Of a stretch of DNA of 64,000 bases, positions 38,901-48,009 are shown one piece after another. The notes beneath the pieces were generated by a model. The model did not search any database. It worked only from the letters and a program-made list of their open reading frames with translations, and was not told the DNA's origin. The stretch comes from Xiphophorus maculatus. Taxonomy: Eukaryota > Chordata > Actinopteri > Cyprinodontiformes > Poeciliidae. The translations under genes were made by a program, and so were the position numbers. Each line of letters begins with the position of its first letter. Position 1 is the first letter of the stretch. The stretch covers positions 12,896,565 to 12,960,564 of the forward strand of contig NC_036446.1 of assembly GCF_002775205.1 (NCBI RefSeq). The letters are read 5' to 3'.

Positions 38901-40622
38901 ATTTTATTTATATGGTACATTTCAGCAAAAAGGCATTTCGAAGTGCTTTACATCATAAAAATAATGGAATAACATTATAACATGATGTAAAGCTCAAAAA
39001 AGTCACTTTCACATAATACCGCCACATTCCACAGCACTGCATCGTTACCTAGCAACCCCAGCCTAGCCCAGGCCTGTTACCTAGCAACCCCAGCGGAACT
39101 CCTGCATGTGTGGTCATGGTTTTACCTCTGTATGCGCTGTAAAATGGCTACTGGAAAAGATAAACGTAAATGAGTCTGGGGATATTTCTCTGGTGGAAAT
39201 AAAAGTGACATTAAAGCTGCCACTGCTAGCATGCAGCTTTTACTCACGATTGATCTGTGTCTGGATGTCAGGTGGTCAGAAGCAGAGGATAGCCATCGCC
39301 AGAGCTCTGCTCAAGGTAACCACAGCCACATGTTTTCTGTTGTTTGCAATGCATAAGAGGAAAGCACGGCTATATTTTCCTTTTTGTTTCTGCACATAGT
39401 AATGAATAGAGGTGTAAGGAAGATTAAAGTAGGGTTACATCAAGAAACAGTACTAAAGTATCTAATTGATCACTGTAAATGGGCATAAATTACAAATTGG
39501 TAGAGAAATTCTTCCTAAAAAACACAAATTTGTCATTTTAATGTTTCTTTTTTTCAGAACCCAAAGATCCTGCTGTTAGACGAGGCCACCAGGTGAGACT
39601 GACTGACTGACTGAGTTTGTTTTCAGTATTTTGACTGTGGTGGCTTTTACCTGACACCTTCTGGTCAAAAACACTTCCTGTTTCATTCTGTTCACGAAAA
39701 CGTTTGATTTCTTCTTTACTTCAGTGCACTGGATGCTGAGAACGAGTTCCTTGTTCAGGAGGCTTTGGAGCGCCTCATGCAAGGTAGACCATTCATTTAG
39801 TCGTTACAGCTTTAAACAAGCAAACGGCCTGCACTTCTTTTATCATTACTCTTGTTAATCACACTTAGGACTGAAACAATTAATCGCGTTGAATTGGCTA
39901 TTGAAATAATCGACTAATTTAGTAACTGCTTTTGTCATTAACTGGATATTCAGACTCTAAAACTTGCAATTTGCTGAAAGAACAACATACTCAGAGCAGT
40001 AATTGAGCCAAATTTGATTAATCGATTAAGCATCAGAATAATCAATATGTTGATTAATATGATGATTAGTAAGGTATTAATCGTTAACTGATTCTAAAAT
40101 GTGCCATTTGCTTTAAATGGCAAATTTTAGAGATTAATTTAGAGAATAATCAATTATCAAATATTGTAATCATTTTAGAGTAATTGATTGTCAGAATAAT
40201 CGATTAATTGTCAGAATATACAAATAATGTTAAGAGTAATTGATTAATCGTCAGAATAACCGATTAATTGTCAGATTAATCATCAGAATATGCTAATAAT
40301 GTTAGCGTAATTGATTGTCAGAATAATCAATTAATCGTGAGAATAATTGATTATTTGTCAGAATAATTGATTAATCGATAACTAAAATAATCGTTAGTTG
40401 CAGCCCTAATCTCTTTCTTGATGAACAGGGAGGACGGTGATGATCATCGCTCACCGCCTGTCCACCATCAAGAACGCCGACTCCGTCGCCGTCCTGGACC
40501 AGCAGCGGGTGGCCGAGTGCGGCCAGCCCACGGAGCTGCTGGGAAACAGGCAGGGACTGTTCAGGAAGCTGATGGAGAAGCAGGCGTTTCTCCAGGAAGA
40601 ACAGCAGCGAGCGCTTCTCTGA
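29512..40622 (+). CDS. abcb10: ABCB10 mitochondrial ABC half transporter (gene span)
   Basis: Half transporter of the mitochondrial inner membrane that works as a homodimer, linked to haem synthesis and redox protection and to stabilising mitoferrin-1. Fourteen coding exons join in frame: 29512-29905, 30999-31205, 31879-32081, 33997-34131, 34370-34516, 35517-35652, 35730-35825, 36609-36818, 37924-38003, 38107-38287, 39272-39315, 39558-39592, 39725-39783, 40429-40622; 2121 nt, 706 aa (human about 738). Residues 1 to about 110 are rich in Arg, Ser and Ala with few acids, as for a matrix-targeting sequence. Transmembrane domain about 130-430. Nucleotide-binding domain: Walker [10 protein letters not shown] 488-496, Q loop SQEPVLF about 535-541, signature LSGGQ 595-599, Walker B ILLLDE 615-620, H loop His651. 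All catalytic motifs intact. Confidence 0.95.
29906..30998. other. ABCB10 intron 1, nothing recognised
   Basis: AT-rich. No exon, no repeat family that I can identify. The open frame at 30641-30955 has no support. Confidence 0.4.
30999..31205 (+). CDS. abcb10: ABCB10 exon 2 (residues 132-201)
   Basis: [20 protein letters not shown] then [10 protein letters not shown] and [19 protein letters not shown]: the first two membrane helices. Acceptor TCCTCCAG, donor TCAG|GTGAGT. Confidence 0.93.
31303..31860. mobile_element. MITE, 'GGCTGAAA...ATTAATCG' family, copy 3
   Basis: AAGGCTGAAACAATCAG at the left; AATCAATAAATCATCAAAAT at the right, 18 bp before the ABCB10 exon 3 acceptor. Internal GAACAACACACTCAGAGCAG as in the other copies. 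Confidence 0.6.
31879..32081 (+). CDS. abcb10: ABCB10 exon 3 (residues 201-268)
   Basis: [20 protein letters not shown] and [19 protein letters not shown], the conserved ABCB-family intracellular loop. Donor ATG|GTAAAA. Confidence 0.95.
32205..32945 (+). mobile_element. Interspersed repeat 'family A', copy 4
   Basis: Starts GGGGACCAATTATCCAAAAT and ends TAACCTGACCTGTTCAAGG. Its CCTAGCAAC region has expanded into a 31-bp tandem array (32393-32631). In ABCB10 intron 3. Confidence 0.7.
32393..32631. repeat. 31-bp tandem repeat, about 8 units
   Basis: Unit GACTGAGCCCAGCCCGTTAC followed by CTACCAACCCT, with two variant types (ACCAACCCT and AGCAACTCC) intermixed. The array has grown from the 'TTACCTAGCAACCCC' stretch of a family A element. 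Confidence 0.95.
32960..33990. other. Rest of ABCB10 intron 3, nothing recognised
   Basis: AT-rich, no exon or classified repeat. Confidence 0.4.
33997..34131 (+). CDS. abcb10: ABCB10 exon 4 (residues 269-313)
   Basis: [20 protein letters not shown] then [19 protein letters not shown]: membrane helices 3-4 and the second loop. 135 bp, phase 0 both ends. Confidence 0.94.
34370..34516 (+). CDS. abcb10: ABCB10 exon 5 (residues 314-362)
   Basis: [20 protein letters not shown] through VIRAGFFGV, the classic ABC '[12 protein letters not shown]' coupling segment. 147 bp, phase 0. Confidence 0.95.
34640..35275 (+). mobile_element. Interspersed repeat 'family A', copy 5
   Basis: GTCCATTTGGGTTTCTGCTG, TTACCTAGCAACCC, GGCTCCTGGAAAAAGACAAG and TATCCTAACCTGTTAAAAGC in family order. 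In ABCB10 intron 5. Confidence 0.7.
35517..35652 (+). CDS. abcb10: ABCB10 exon 6 (residues 363-408)
   Basis: [20 protein letters not shown] then [20 protein letters not shown]: membrane helix 5 region and the '[10 protein letters not shown]' motif. Confidence 0.94.
35730..35825 (+). CDS. abcb10: ABCB10 exon 7 (residues 408-440)
   Basis: [20 protein letters not shown] then [12 protein letters not shown]. The donor used is AATG|GTTTGT, because it alone joins to exon 8 as N-E-G-R; a better-looking GTAAGA five bases further would give a non-conserved junction. Confidence 0.88.
35879..36466. mobile_element. MITE rich in AGTAACTCAAGTAA, copy 1
   Basis: Left GGTGGGCAGAGTAGC, right TTACTACCCAACTCTGTCC, the common teleost element made of degenerate ACTCAAGTAA motifs. 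Copies at 53259-53702 and 62478-63043. In ABCB10 intron 7. Confidence 0.7.
36609..36818 (+). CDS. abcb10: ABCB10 exon 8: Walker A (residues 440-510)
   Basis: Opens [19 protein letters not shown], the start of the nucleotide-binding domain, A-loop tyrosine in FSYPTR, Walker [10 protein letters not shown], then [13 protein letters not shown]. Confidence 0.96.
37083..37850. mobile_element. Possible DNA-transposon remnant in ABCB10 intron 8
   Basis: AGGGCTGTGCGACATGA at the left and GATTTAGCAGCACTAGGGC at the right, roughly inverted. The inside has many TTACGAGA / CGTAATT motifs. No coding capacity. Confidence 0.35.
37924..38003 (+). CDS. abcb10: ABCB10 exon 9 (residues 510-536)
   Basis: [19 protein letters not shown] then NHIGTVSQ; the Q-loop glutamine is the last residue, at donor CAG|GTAATT. 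Confidence 0.95.
38107..38287 (+). CDS. abcb10: ABCB10 exon 10 (residues 537-597)
   Basis: [19 protein letters not shown] through [13 protein letters not shown]: helical subdomain up to the signature motif, which is split by the next intron. Confidence 0.95.
38333..39165 (+). mobile_element. Interspersed repeat 'family A', copy 6, split by insertions
   Basis: 5' part 38333-38510 (AAGGGAACCTATTAGGC) and 3' part from about 39040 (GTTACCTAGCAACCCCAG ... GCTACTGGAAAAGATAA). Between them are a TTAAAGGGACAGTATTGCG repeat (38513-38830) and a short TTTATTTATATGGTACATTT / AGTGCTTTACATCAT repeat (38884-38990). In ABCB10 intron 10. Confidence 0.6.
39272..39315 (+). CDS. abcb10: ABCB10 exon 11 (44 bp): signature motif
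   Basis: [15 protein letters not shown]. Acceptor GGATGTCAG, donor AAG|GTAACC. Confidence 0.93.
39558..39592 (+). CDS. abcb10: ABCB10 exon 12 (35 bp): Walker B
   Basis: [11 protein letters not shown] plus two bases of the following serine. Acceptor TTTTTTTCAG, donor CCAG|GTGAGA. Confidence 0.93.
39725..39783 (+). CDS. abcb10: ABCB10 exon 13 (59 bp): D loop
   Basis: [20 protein letters not shown]; the D-loop SALDAEN follows Walker B directly. Donor CAAG|GTAGAC. Confidence 0.93.
39867..40409. mobile_element. MITE, 'GGCTGAAA...ATTAATCG' family, copy 4, internally expanded
   Basis: AGGACTGAAACAATTAATCG at the left, GTTAGTTGCAGCCCT at the right. The inside repeats ATAATCGATTAATTGTCAGA many times. 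Ends 19 bp before the ABCB10 exon 14 acceptor. Confidence 0.65.
40429..40622 (+). CDS. abcb10: ABCB10 exon 14: H loop and C-terminus
   Basis: [19 protein letters not shown] with the switch histidine, then [18 protein letters not shown] and a polar C-terminus ending QQRALL and TGA at 40620-40622. Confidence 0.95.
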
Positions 40623-40960
40623 GGAGAGGAAGAGGAGGAGGGGAGAATCAAATATGAGGGAAACTGCAGTTTGAGAACAGATTTCCTGAGAGCGGATCAC
40701 ATTTGTACTGAAGCCGGGATTCACTTATTCCTGGACACCGATTTAATCTGAGTAAGATCTGAGGACAAACTTTTTACTCGCTGGATGTTTGATTTCTAAA
40801 CCAAACCCTCCCACGTGCTATGAAACACTTTGTGTAATCACTTTATACAAATCAGCCAAAAACACTGCTAAATGTATATTTATGTACTGGTGTCTGAACT
40901 TGAAAACTTGAAGCTTTTTACTGCTCTTTTTAGGGCCTAAATAAATACAAGCAGCTATAT
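40623..40960 (+). terminator. abcb10: ABCB10 3' untranslated region and polyadenylation signal
   Basis: AATAAA at 40940-40945, 318 bp after the stop, followed by a T-rich stretch. The first AATAAA after the stop codon. Confidence 0.55.
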
Positions 40961-41189
40961 GTGGTTTTTACACTGTACTGAAGACCATTATTTATTGACC
41001 AACGTGTGCTCATTGGAAAGGTTTGGTCTATAAATTGTTTTCTATGTAAAATTGTCTTTCTTCAACATCTCCATTTACAGTTATTTACATTTGGTTTGAA
41101 GTGGCTGCTATAAAGCTGCTCAACTTGACCGTTTTTACGAAAGCGGGTCGAGTCTCCAAACCATCGTCAGAATCAGACATCGACCGACT

Positions 41190-41825
41190 TAAAGCTGCAG
41201 TATGTAACTTTTATAAAAGATTTTTTCTTAACATATTTGTTGAAACTGTCGCTATTCAACAGTTTAATATGAGACAGATAATCTGTGAAAAAATGTTTAC
41301 TCTCTGCCTTCTCCCAGTGATAAGTAGAAACAACCAATCGGAGCCAGGAGGCGGGTCTTAGCGCTGTCAATCACCCTATGTGTGGCGCTAACATAGCCTG
41401 TCAATCAATCAATGAAATTTTATTTGTATTGCACATTTCAGCAGCAAGGCATTTCAAACTGCTTTACATCATATCAAACACAGAAACACAAAGTAACATA
41501 GAACCAACAATCAAAACACGACATTAAGTCAGGTTCCATCAATAAATTTGTAATTGATTACGTTTCAATTGTCAGGAATAATCGGGCTAGTTAGCATGAC
41601 CACTGATGACGGCAGACAAACGGCTTTTCTGCAACAATGAGTTGTTTATTTTCCATTAGCACATTTAGCAGCGATTACATGAGGTTGATTGACAGCACTA
41701 ACACCTGTCTTCTGCCTCTTATTGGTTGTTTTTGCTGGGGGAGCAGTGCCTTTCTTCAGACAACAATGGTATCTCAGGGAGATTATCTGACTTATTTTTT
41801 TATAGAAGTTGGATACTGTAGCTTA
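41190..41825. mobile_element. MITE with AAGCTGCAGTATGTAAC termini, copy 2
   Basis: Left AAGCTGCAGTATGTAACTTT, right AGTTGGATACTGTAGCTT, good inverted termini. It holds an insertion (about 41400-41570) of the AGCACATTTCAGCAGCAAGG-type short repeat that recurs inverted at 44083-44252. Confidence 0.7.
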
Positions 41826-41829
41826 AATG

Positions 41830-43000
41830 TTTTCTGTTGCAAATTAGAGAGTAGATGCATAACAACTGTATATAAATATTTAATCATGAAAGCCTTTAAT
41901 TCTTTATAAACATGTCAAAAACCACTGAACTGTTCATTGCGAACTAAATGTTACAGCTGGTAAAGAAATCCAGACTAAGAAGGAATAATTCTCTCCATGA
42001 AACATTTAAAAAGTCTGGATTAAATCCCCTCTTTTTTTGTAATATCTGACTTTTAAATGAAAACCTAATTGGAAGCATCAAACATTATTATTGCTTTTCC
42101 CCATTTTCAAATCCCATAAGGTTGTGCCCCCTGTGAAGAACTATAAAAATATAACTCCTAGTATATACAGTATATTTATAGTTGATTTACAAAGAAGGAC
42201 AAAAAATTGTGCACCTTTAATACAAGTACTGCCATCACAGAACCGCTCTGATCATTTGTTACGGAATGACGTCCTTTTAATATAAAAGTTTTTTTTTGTT
42301 TGAGTTCATAAGAGAGATTGACGTGGAAACTGAGAACAGATCCAGCGCTGAACTTTCACTAAATCTTAATTTTGTGTCTGTTAGTTTGTGGTTTTGTAAA
42401 TGTGTAGTCATTAAATATTTATTGATTCAAGTTTGTAGATTGTATGGCTGCAGAAAATGAGTCCAGTTTATGTTTTTTGTTTTTTATTAATCATTCTGTA
42501 GTTTGTTTTACCCTGTTTCAATTTAAAAGTGTCTTGTTTTAGCCTCTATTCAGGTTACAGTATCCCATCATTGTGTTTATTAATCTTTTCACTTTATGTT
42601 TGATCTTTTTTGTGTTTAGTGAATGTTTAAAAAGAAGGAAATGAATTTGAGTTTATCTGATTCACTTCAGGTTGGAATAAATTATCAGATTGATTTGTTT
42701 GTCAATGTAGGATCAATGTCTGTCACGGGAAGTACAAATATGTTCATCTTTTTTAATTTTAAAGGTTTTAATATGAAGCTGTATAAATATAACCTAAATT
42801 TTATCCATATTTTATAAAGTATTATTTCCGAAAATAAATAAAGTGGAATATTAATTTCTAGTTTTTTTGCTTTGCGTGTTTTATATATATTTTTTTTTTT
42901 TGGCCCAGTATGTTAAAAATAGTTGCCTACCTTCTGCTCTTTTAATTTTTACGGAACAAAAACAGAAAACCAAGAGGAGTTTACGGAATGTCTCAGACTG
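41830..43000. other. Gene-free stretch between ABCB10 and ACTA1
   Basis: AT-rich, no exon or classified repeat recognised. Confidence 0.4.
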
Positions 43001-43014
43001 CCACCAGGTGGCGC
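43001..43014 (+). promoter_or_regulatory. CTCF-like motif
   Basis: CCACCAGGTGGCGC fits the vertebrate CTCF core CCASYAGRKGGCRS at every position and lies in the ABCB10-ACTA1 gap. The same 14-mer occurs in URB2 exon 6 (17216-17229), where coding constraint is the simpler explanation. Confidence 0.35.
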
Positions 43015-43274
43015 CATTTTCAGCCCGGAGCTGCTGTCTGAAAATAAAACTCACAGAGATGAGATGCATAATGTGAACTCAGCTCTGAACAGACTTGGTT
43101 GACAGATCTGAAATATCCTCTACAGATGTAGTTTGGATGTTGTTGTCCCATCTGGAACTGAACCAAAGTTTGTTGAAGACCCAACATGTTTTTGCAAAAT
43201 CTAGTGATTGTAATAATTTTTTGTTTTTGGTTTAGTTTTTTGTATTTTTACATTTTGTCAGGTTACGACCACAA

Positions 43275-43275
<1 letters not shown>

Positions 43276-43350
<75 letters not shown>
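43276..43350. repeat. (ATT)n joined to (AAT)n
   Basis: 15 ATT units followed without a gap by 10 AAT units; the two halves are complementary and can form a hairpin. Confidence 0.97.
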
Positions 43351-43574
43351 CTTTTGCAAAGTAATTGTGAAGAAGAAGGACATAGTTTTTATAGTTTTCT
43401 ACATATAAAGATCATAAAAAGAGAACCACTATCAGTAACAACCGGCATTTCTTAATATATACAGCTTTTTCTTATGAAGGAGTGGAAAGATTAAGGGAGT
43501 TTTCTGTTTACAACAAATCATGTTGTTATGGCTCTCAGTAAACAAAGTGCCAGATGAAACTAAGATTTAACTTT

Positions 43575-43896
43575 CTGATTGAAAACCTCCTGGTTATTCC
43601 ACCAAATATTAATATTTCTGAACTCTTCCTGAGTTAAACCATTAGTATTGTTGTTTTTAACTTGTTTTCCTTGCATTATTTTAGGTCTGAAAGCTCTGCA
43701 TCTTTTTTGTTATCTTTACCATTTCTCATTTTTTGGAAATAAATACTAAATTTTTGCTTGGAATTTCAGAGACATGTTGTGTTAGTAGTTCATAGAATAA
43801 AAGAACAATGTTCATTTTACTCAAACATAAACCTATAAAAACTAAAACCAGACACACTGATCAGTTTCAGTGGTCTCTCAATTGTTCCAGAGCTGC
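43575..43896 (-). mobile_element. Tc1-type MITE, TCCAGAGCTGCA terminus, copy 1
   Basis: Right terminus GTGGTCTCTCAATTGTTCCA then GAGCTGCAT. The inside is the reverse complement of 52483-52809 (AAACCTCCTGGTTATTCCAC, CTGAACTCTTCCTGAGTTAA). The left terminus is not clear. Confidence 0.6.
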
Positions 43897-44082
43897 ATAT
43901 AAATATAAACTCACTTTATGGGTAAATTGTCACAGTTTATGATTCTAAATTTATAAAATGAAAGCAGATATTTAGCATGTCAATAACATAATCACCACAA
44001 ATTTGGAAACAAACTTCCAGAAAACTGTAAAACAGCTGAAACACTGACTTTCTTTAAATCTCGACTAAAAACCACTTGTTTA

Positions 44083-44252
44083 GGATTGTATTTGAAATGT
44101 AATCAATTACAAATTTAATGATGGAACCTGACTTAATGTCGTGTTTTGATTGTTGATTCTATGTCGCTTTGTGTTTCTGTGTTTGATATGATGTAAAGCA
44201 CTTTGAAATGCCTTGCTGCTGAAATGTGCTATACAAATAAAATGTTATTTGA
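44083..44252 (-). repeat. Short interspersed repeat ending in AGTGCTTTACATCAT (inverted)
   Basis: Reverse complement of the insertion at 41400-41570 and related to 38884-38990. Possibly the 3' end of a non-LTR element or a SINE; class not certain. Confidence 0.5.
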
Positions 44253-44599
44253 TTTTGATTTGATAATCAGGGAGTCATTCAGGCAAATTCCAGAAGATAT
44301 TCCTGTCCAAGTCCCTCTGTAATAAAAGTCAAAGATTTACGCCTCAAAAAATACATTTCTCTTTAAAAAAAAAAAAAGGAAAGAAATCAGAAGAGTCCAC
44401 TGAAGCTGCTATGCTGCACAGAGATGGGATTCTGTAGGAGAACCGGTTTGATCTTTCTAATCTCTCTCTCCAGGGTCCGTCCGGAAACCTTCAGTCGAGT
44501 TAAACCTGTGAGGACATGAACAGGAAGTCAGTAACCAAACATGCTTTTAAAAAAATCACTTTGCATCAGCGATCCTGGAAATCTCTCCCCCGTCCTGCT

Positions 44600-44960
44600 T
44601 AAATCGACATAAATCTGCTGCTCTCTGTCGCTCAGACTGAACTCATGCTCTCCGCCACCTGCTGCACACACTCCTCCACCTTCCTATGCCTCCGCAGAGC
44701 GCCTCGCTCTCCTCCTCCCCCACCGCGGCCCCTGTGACCTCCGCCCTCCCCTCCCCTCCGCCGTCACTCCTTCCCCAACAACTGCCAGCCCCTTTACATT
44801 TTAGGCGTTTCTCTGGCCCTCGGGTTCAGAACGGCTCCACAACAAGTGCATAAAAGTAGCTCAGCCTGGCTCTCGCTCTGCAGCCCCCCCAAGCGCAAAC
44901 ACACATTGCCTAATCCATGCAGTGCAAAGGAGGCCTCACCCACTTAGCTCCCATCCACCA
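44600..44960. promoter_or_regulatory. C-rich block with E-box-type motifs, possible distal element
   Basis: Pyrimidine- and C-rich (runs of CCTCC), with CACCTG, GTGCATAAAAGTAGC and many CT tracts, unlike its AT-rich neighbours, 2.7 kb upstream of the ACTA1 TATA box. Could be a muscle enhancer or an unrecognised promoter; no direct evidence. Confidence 0.25.
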
Positions 44961-45003
44961 GCATTTAGAGAGTTTATCGCCTGCTCCCGGGATTAGAAAC
45001 CTT

Positions 45004-45560
45004 ACACTGCAAAAACACAAAATATCACCAAGTATTGGCAAATATCTTCGTACGCTTGAAATAACACAAAATTAGCTCATAAGTAACTTCTCACCAAGCT
45101 TAATTTAACTAAATAATTGTTGAATACAGGTAAAATGCACTACTTTCACTTTCACTGAAACATTATTCCTGTTTAAGTGAAAAATTTGTTAGTGGAACTG
45201 ATACTTTTTTTTTTTACCCCTCCAGGGGGTCTTTTGTGGGCTCTAGTGTCCCTTATATGACAGCAGGCTGACAAGAAATGGGGAAGGAGAGGGGGGGAAG
45301 ACATGCGGCAAATATTGTCGGGTCTGGGAGTCGAACCCGCGACGGCCGCGTCGAGGACTGAAGGCCTCCAAATACGGGTCACGCTAACCGCTACGCCACG
45401 CCCCGGAACTGATACTTTTTATAAATGAATCCAGGATTTACTGACTTAAAGCAACCTGATTTATTGTACTGAGTTGTTTTTTGTCTTAATTCAAGTGCAC
45501 TGAAATATTTGCTCTGGAAACGTTTGGAAAATATTTTGTTTGGTTTGTTTTTTGCAGTGT
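45004..45560. mobile_element. MITE with ACACTGCAAAAA / TTTTTTGCAGTGT ends, copy 2
   Basis: Both inverted termini are visible. Interrupted by a SINE at 45211-45404 with target duplication. Without it the element would be about 345 bp. Confidence 0.75.
45211..45404 (-). mobile_element. tRNA-derived SINE with 16-bp target-site duplication
   Basis: Minus-strand element: A-box region, B box GGTTCGACTCC, conserved CCCCTGGAGGGGT 3' stem. GGAACTGATACTTTTT flanks both sides (45195-45210 and 45405-45420). Same family as 22582-22804. Confidence 0.9.
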
Positions 45561-46685
45561 AGATACAGTATTTCTCCTGTTTGTGCTTCTTTGTCACTCT
45601 TTGACTTTATGGATCAAAGTTAACATCAGACCAAGGCAACCTGCTCTTCTTAAATCATGAATTATGTTTGTTTAATTACTTTTTTTTTTTAAATTAACCT
45701 CAATTTCACAAGCCAGAAGCAGAACAGAACCTGCCTGACAGCATGAAGTAGGCCGAGAGATCTGAAAGAAATTCAATAACATTCCTGAAAAGGATCACAA
45801 TGCCATTTACTTTAACTTAACTTGTATGAATAGTTCTGATTTATTGTGTTTTTTATTTCAGTGGTACTTCCTGGTTATGAAGAGGTAAAATAATAATAAA
45901 CATCCACAAATGGAGAAACCACAGAGCAGTAATAAAACTTTCCAACCAAAATTACTCCAATAGCCAATTGACACAACGTCCACTGAGTCCCAAAAGAGCA
46001 AAGGTCAAAGTTTAACTTGAACCTCCCTAAAGGTCAACATTTAGGATTTAATAATAGGAAAGAAACATCCAGGGCAAAAATCACAGGGAAACAATGCCTC
46101 ATCTTATAAACACACAAGAAGTGTCTTGATTATCCCAAAGACTCATGGGAAATATTTTGTTGATCTGATGAGAAACCAGTGGAAACTTCTGGAAGGTTTC
46201 TGTCCTCGTTTTGTCGACATAAAACTGAAACAAATGAGGGGACACCAAGAGCACAGGGGAGATAACATGAGCATCCCTGGATGGTAATATGAACGAGAAT
46301 GAAGATTTTTTGAGTGGTCTAGTCAAAGTACAACCCTAAATCTAAGTTAAAGGCATACGCAATCCAAGAATTTTAAAAGTAAAGATCGATTGATGAGTTT
46401 ATCTGTCGTTAGATTTTCCAGTTGAGTTTCCCAAATAACATCCGTCCTATGAATAATTTAGCTTTTGTGTAAAGGTTGAAACTGAGCTGATTTACTTTCC
46501 TCTGGATTCTGTCAATGTAGATTCATGCGCTCTGTCCTAATCCAATAACTTAAATTAAATTAAAATGAAGCATTATTCTGTCCTTCCCTTCCTCCTCCTC
46601 TATGAACACTGAGCCATCTTTGCACTTCAACACACTAACAAGCATGTGCGCACATGAACACAGCCTCCACATTTGTCTTTCTCTC

Positions 46686-46740
46686 TCACACACACCCCAC
46701 ACACAGCCCACACACACACACCACACACACACACCACCAC
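46686..46740. repeat. (CA)-rich microsatellite
   Basis: Interrupted CACACA tract with CCC and CACCAC breaks. Confidence 0.9.
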
Positions 46741-46970
46741 CACCTCCAGCAGAGTTATAATTATTCCGGCTGCTGCTGCAGTGACAGAGCAGAGTACAGG
46801 CTCTGCAGGAGGATCAGGTTTCAGCTGGCGGCCGGTCCAGCTCACACTGAGCCATGTGCTCTGCAAAAAGGTTTAAAAAGTGAAGCGCTGAATTAATTCA
46901 GAGGATAAAATGCATGTGAATGCAGGTGGGATGTGTGTGATTCGCTTTGCAGAAGGAAATCAGTGCATGG

Positions 46971-47147
46971 TGAGTGAGTGAGTGAGTGAGTGAGTGAGTG
47001 AGTGAGTGAGTGAGTGAGTGAGTGAGTGAGTGAGTGAGTGAGTGAGTGAGTGAGTGAGTGAGTGAGTGAGTGAGTGAGTGAGTGAGTGAGTGAGTGAGTG
47101 AGTGAGTGAGTGAGTGAGTGAGTGAGTGAGTGAGTGAGTGAGTGAGA
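46971..47147. repeat. (TGAG)n microsatellite, about 44 units
   Basis: Perfect tetranucleotide tract of 177 bp, about 0.54 kb upstream of the ACTA1 TATA box. The minus-strand SLTH repeat peptide is an artefact of this tract. Confidence 0.98.
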
Positions 47148-47289
47148 GGCTTGAATTGTCTTATAAAACCTGACGGAGTTTAATTCCTTACATTTCATGA
47201 TTAGAAATGTAAGAAAATCCCTAAAAGTTTCCATCCAGTAGATTTCCATGAGTCCATCCGCCTCAGCGGGACCATCCCGGCTCTGCTCT

Positions 47290-47720
47290 CTGCGGCCTAA
47301 ATCGGTTCACATGAGGGAAGCGTTTTCCCATTTTAAGGCCGGATGAGGCCTACTAGCAGCAAATCTATAACCCTGCTTGGCAGCAACTGGCATCTCCCAT
47401 AGAAACCCCCCGGCGGCCCGCGGCGGCTCCTTATACGGCCGTCTAGGTGGGTCTGCGGGGCTCGAAGGGAGGTCAGAGCGACAGGCCCATACATGGAGCG
47501 CCCGCTCTGCTCGCTGGGGGCGCACAGCGTCACTCTGGATCCCCATCAATGAGGGCCACCCCACCAGAACCCCTCTGCCCCCGCGAACACACCCACCCAC
47601 TCCCGCCGCCGGTGCCTGGCAGCATCCTAATATGGCCGAGGGCCGGGATGGGGGCCAGTGCTGAGCTTTGTGAATGGTGGACGGCCGCTATAAAAGGCGG
47701 ACGGGCAGCGGCCAGGACTC
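47290..47720 (+). promoter_or_regulatory. acta1: ACTA1 promoter: TATA box and CArG boxes
   Basis: TATAAAAG at 47689-47696 and a perfect CArG box CCTAATATGG at 47626-47635, 54 bp upstream of TATA, as expected for SRF control of skeletal actin. One-mismatch CArG-like sites: CCATACATGG (47487), CCTTATACGG (47429) and CCTAAATCGG (47296). Transcription probably begins near 47720. Confidence 0.8.
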
Positions 47721-47782
47721 CAGCTGGTTCAGCAGCAGCACTGGTTGGGTCGTTCTCTCCGAGCCGCAGACAAACACCTAAG
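47720..47782 (+). other. acta1: ACTA1 untranslated exon 1
   Basis: Short leader ending AACACCTAAG|GTAAGA, the usual non-coding first exon of vertebrate striated actins. The 5' limit is inferred from TATA spacing. Confidence 0.75.
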
Positions 47783-48009
47783 GTAAGACTCCTGCGAGGA
47801 TCGGCCGCTTTCCGAAGCTTCTCGTCCCGGTTGGAGCCGCAGACTGTAGGCCTTAGAGAACCGGCGGAGCGTCCGGGGAAGATGTAGGACCAGATAGTTT
47901 GTAAAAAAAAATACACACGATCCGGAGGAAATATTTACAGTCTAAGAATCTGAAACTGTAAGACTAAACCTAAATAATAATTGGCATTGAATAAGCGCAA
48001 AATTACTGT

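Noticed and set aside
46550..46896. Cys/Val-rich or His/Thr-rich small proteins
   Set aside because: Translations of the CA-rich microsatellite.
46893..47249. Minus-strand protein with a long SLTH repeat
   Set aside because: Translation of the (TGAG)n microsatellite.
47447..47887. 146-codon open frame upstream of ACTA1
   Set aside because: Spans the promoter, TATA box and untranslated exon; GC-rich chance frame.
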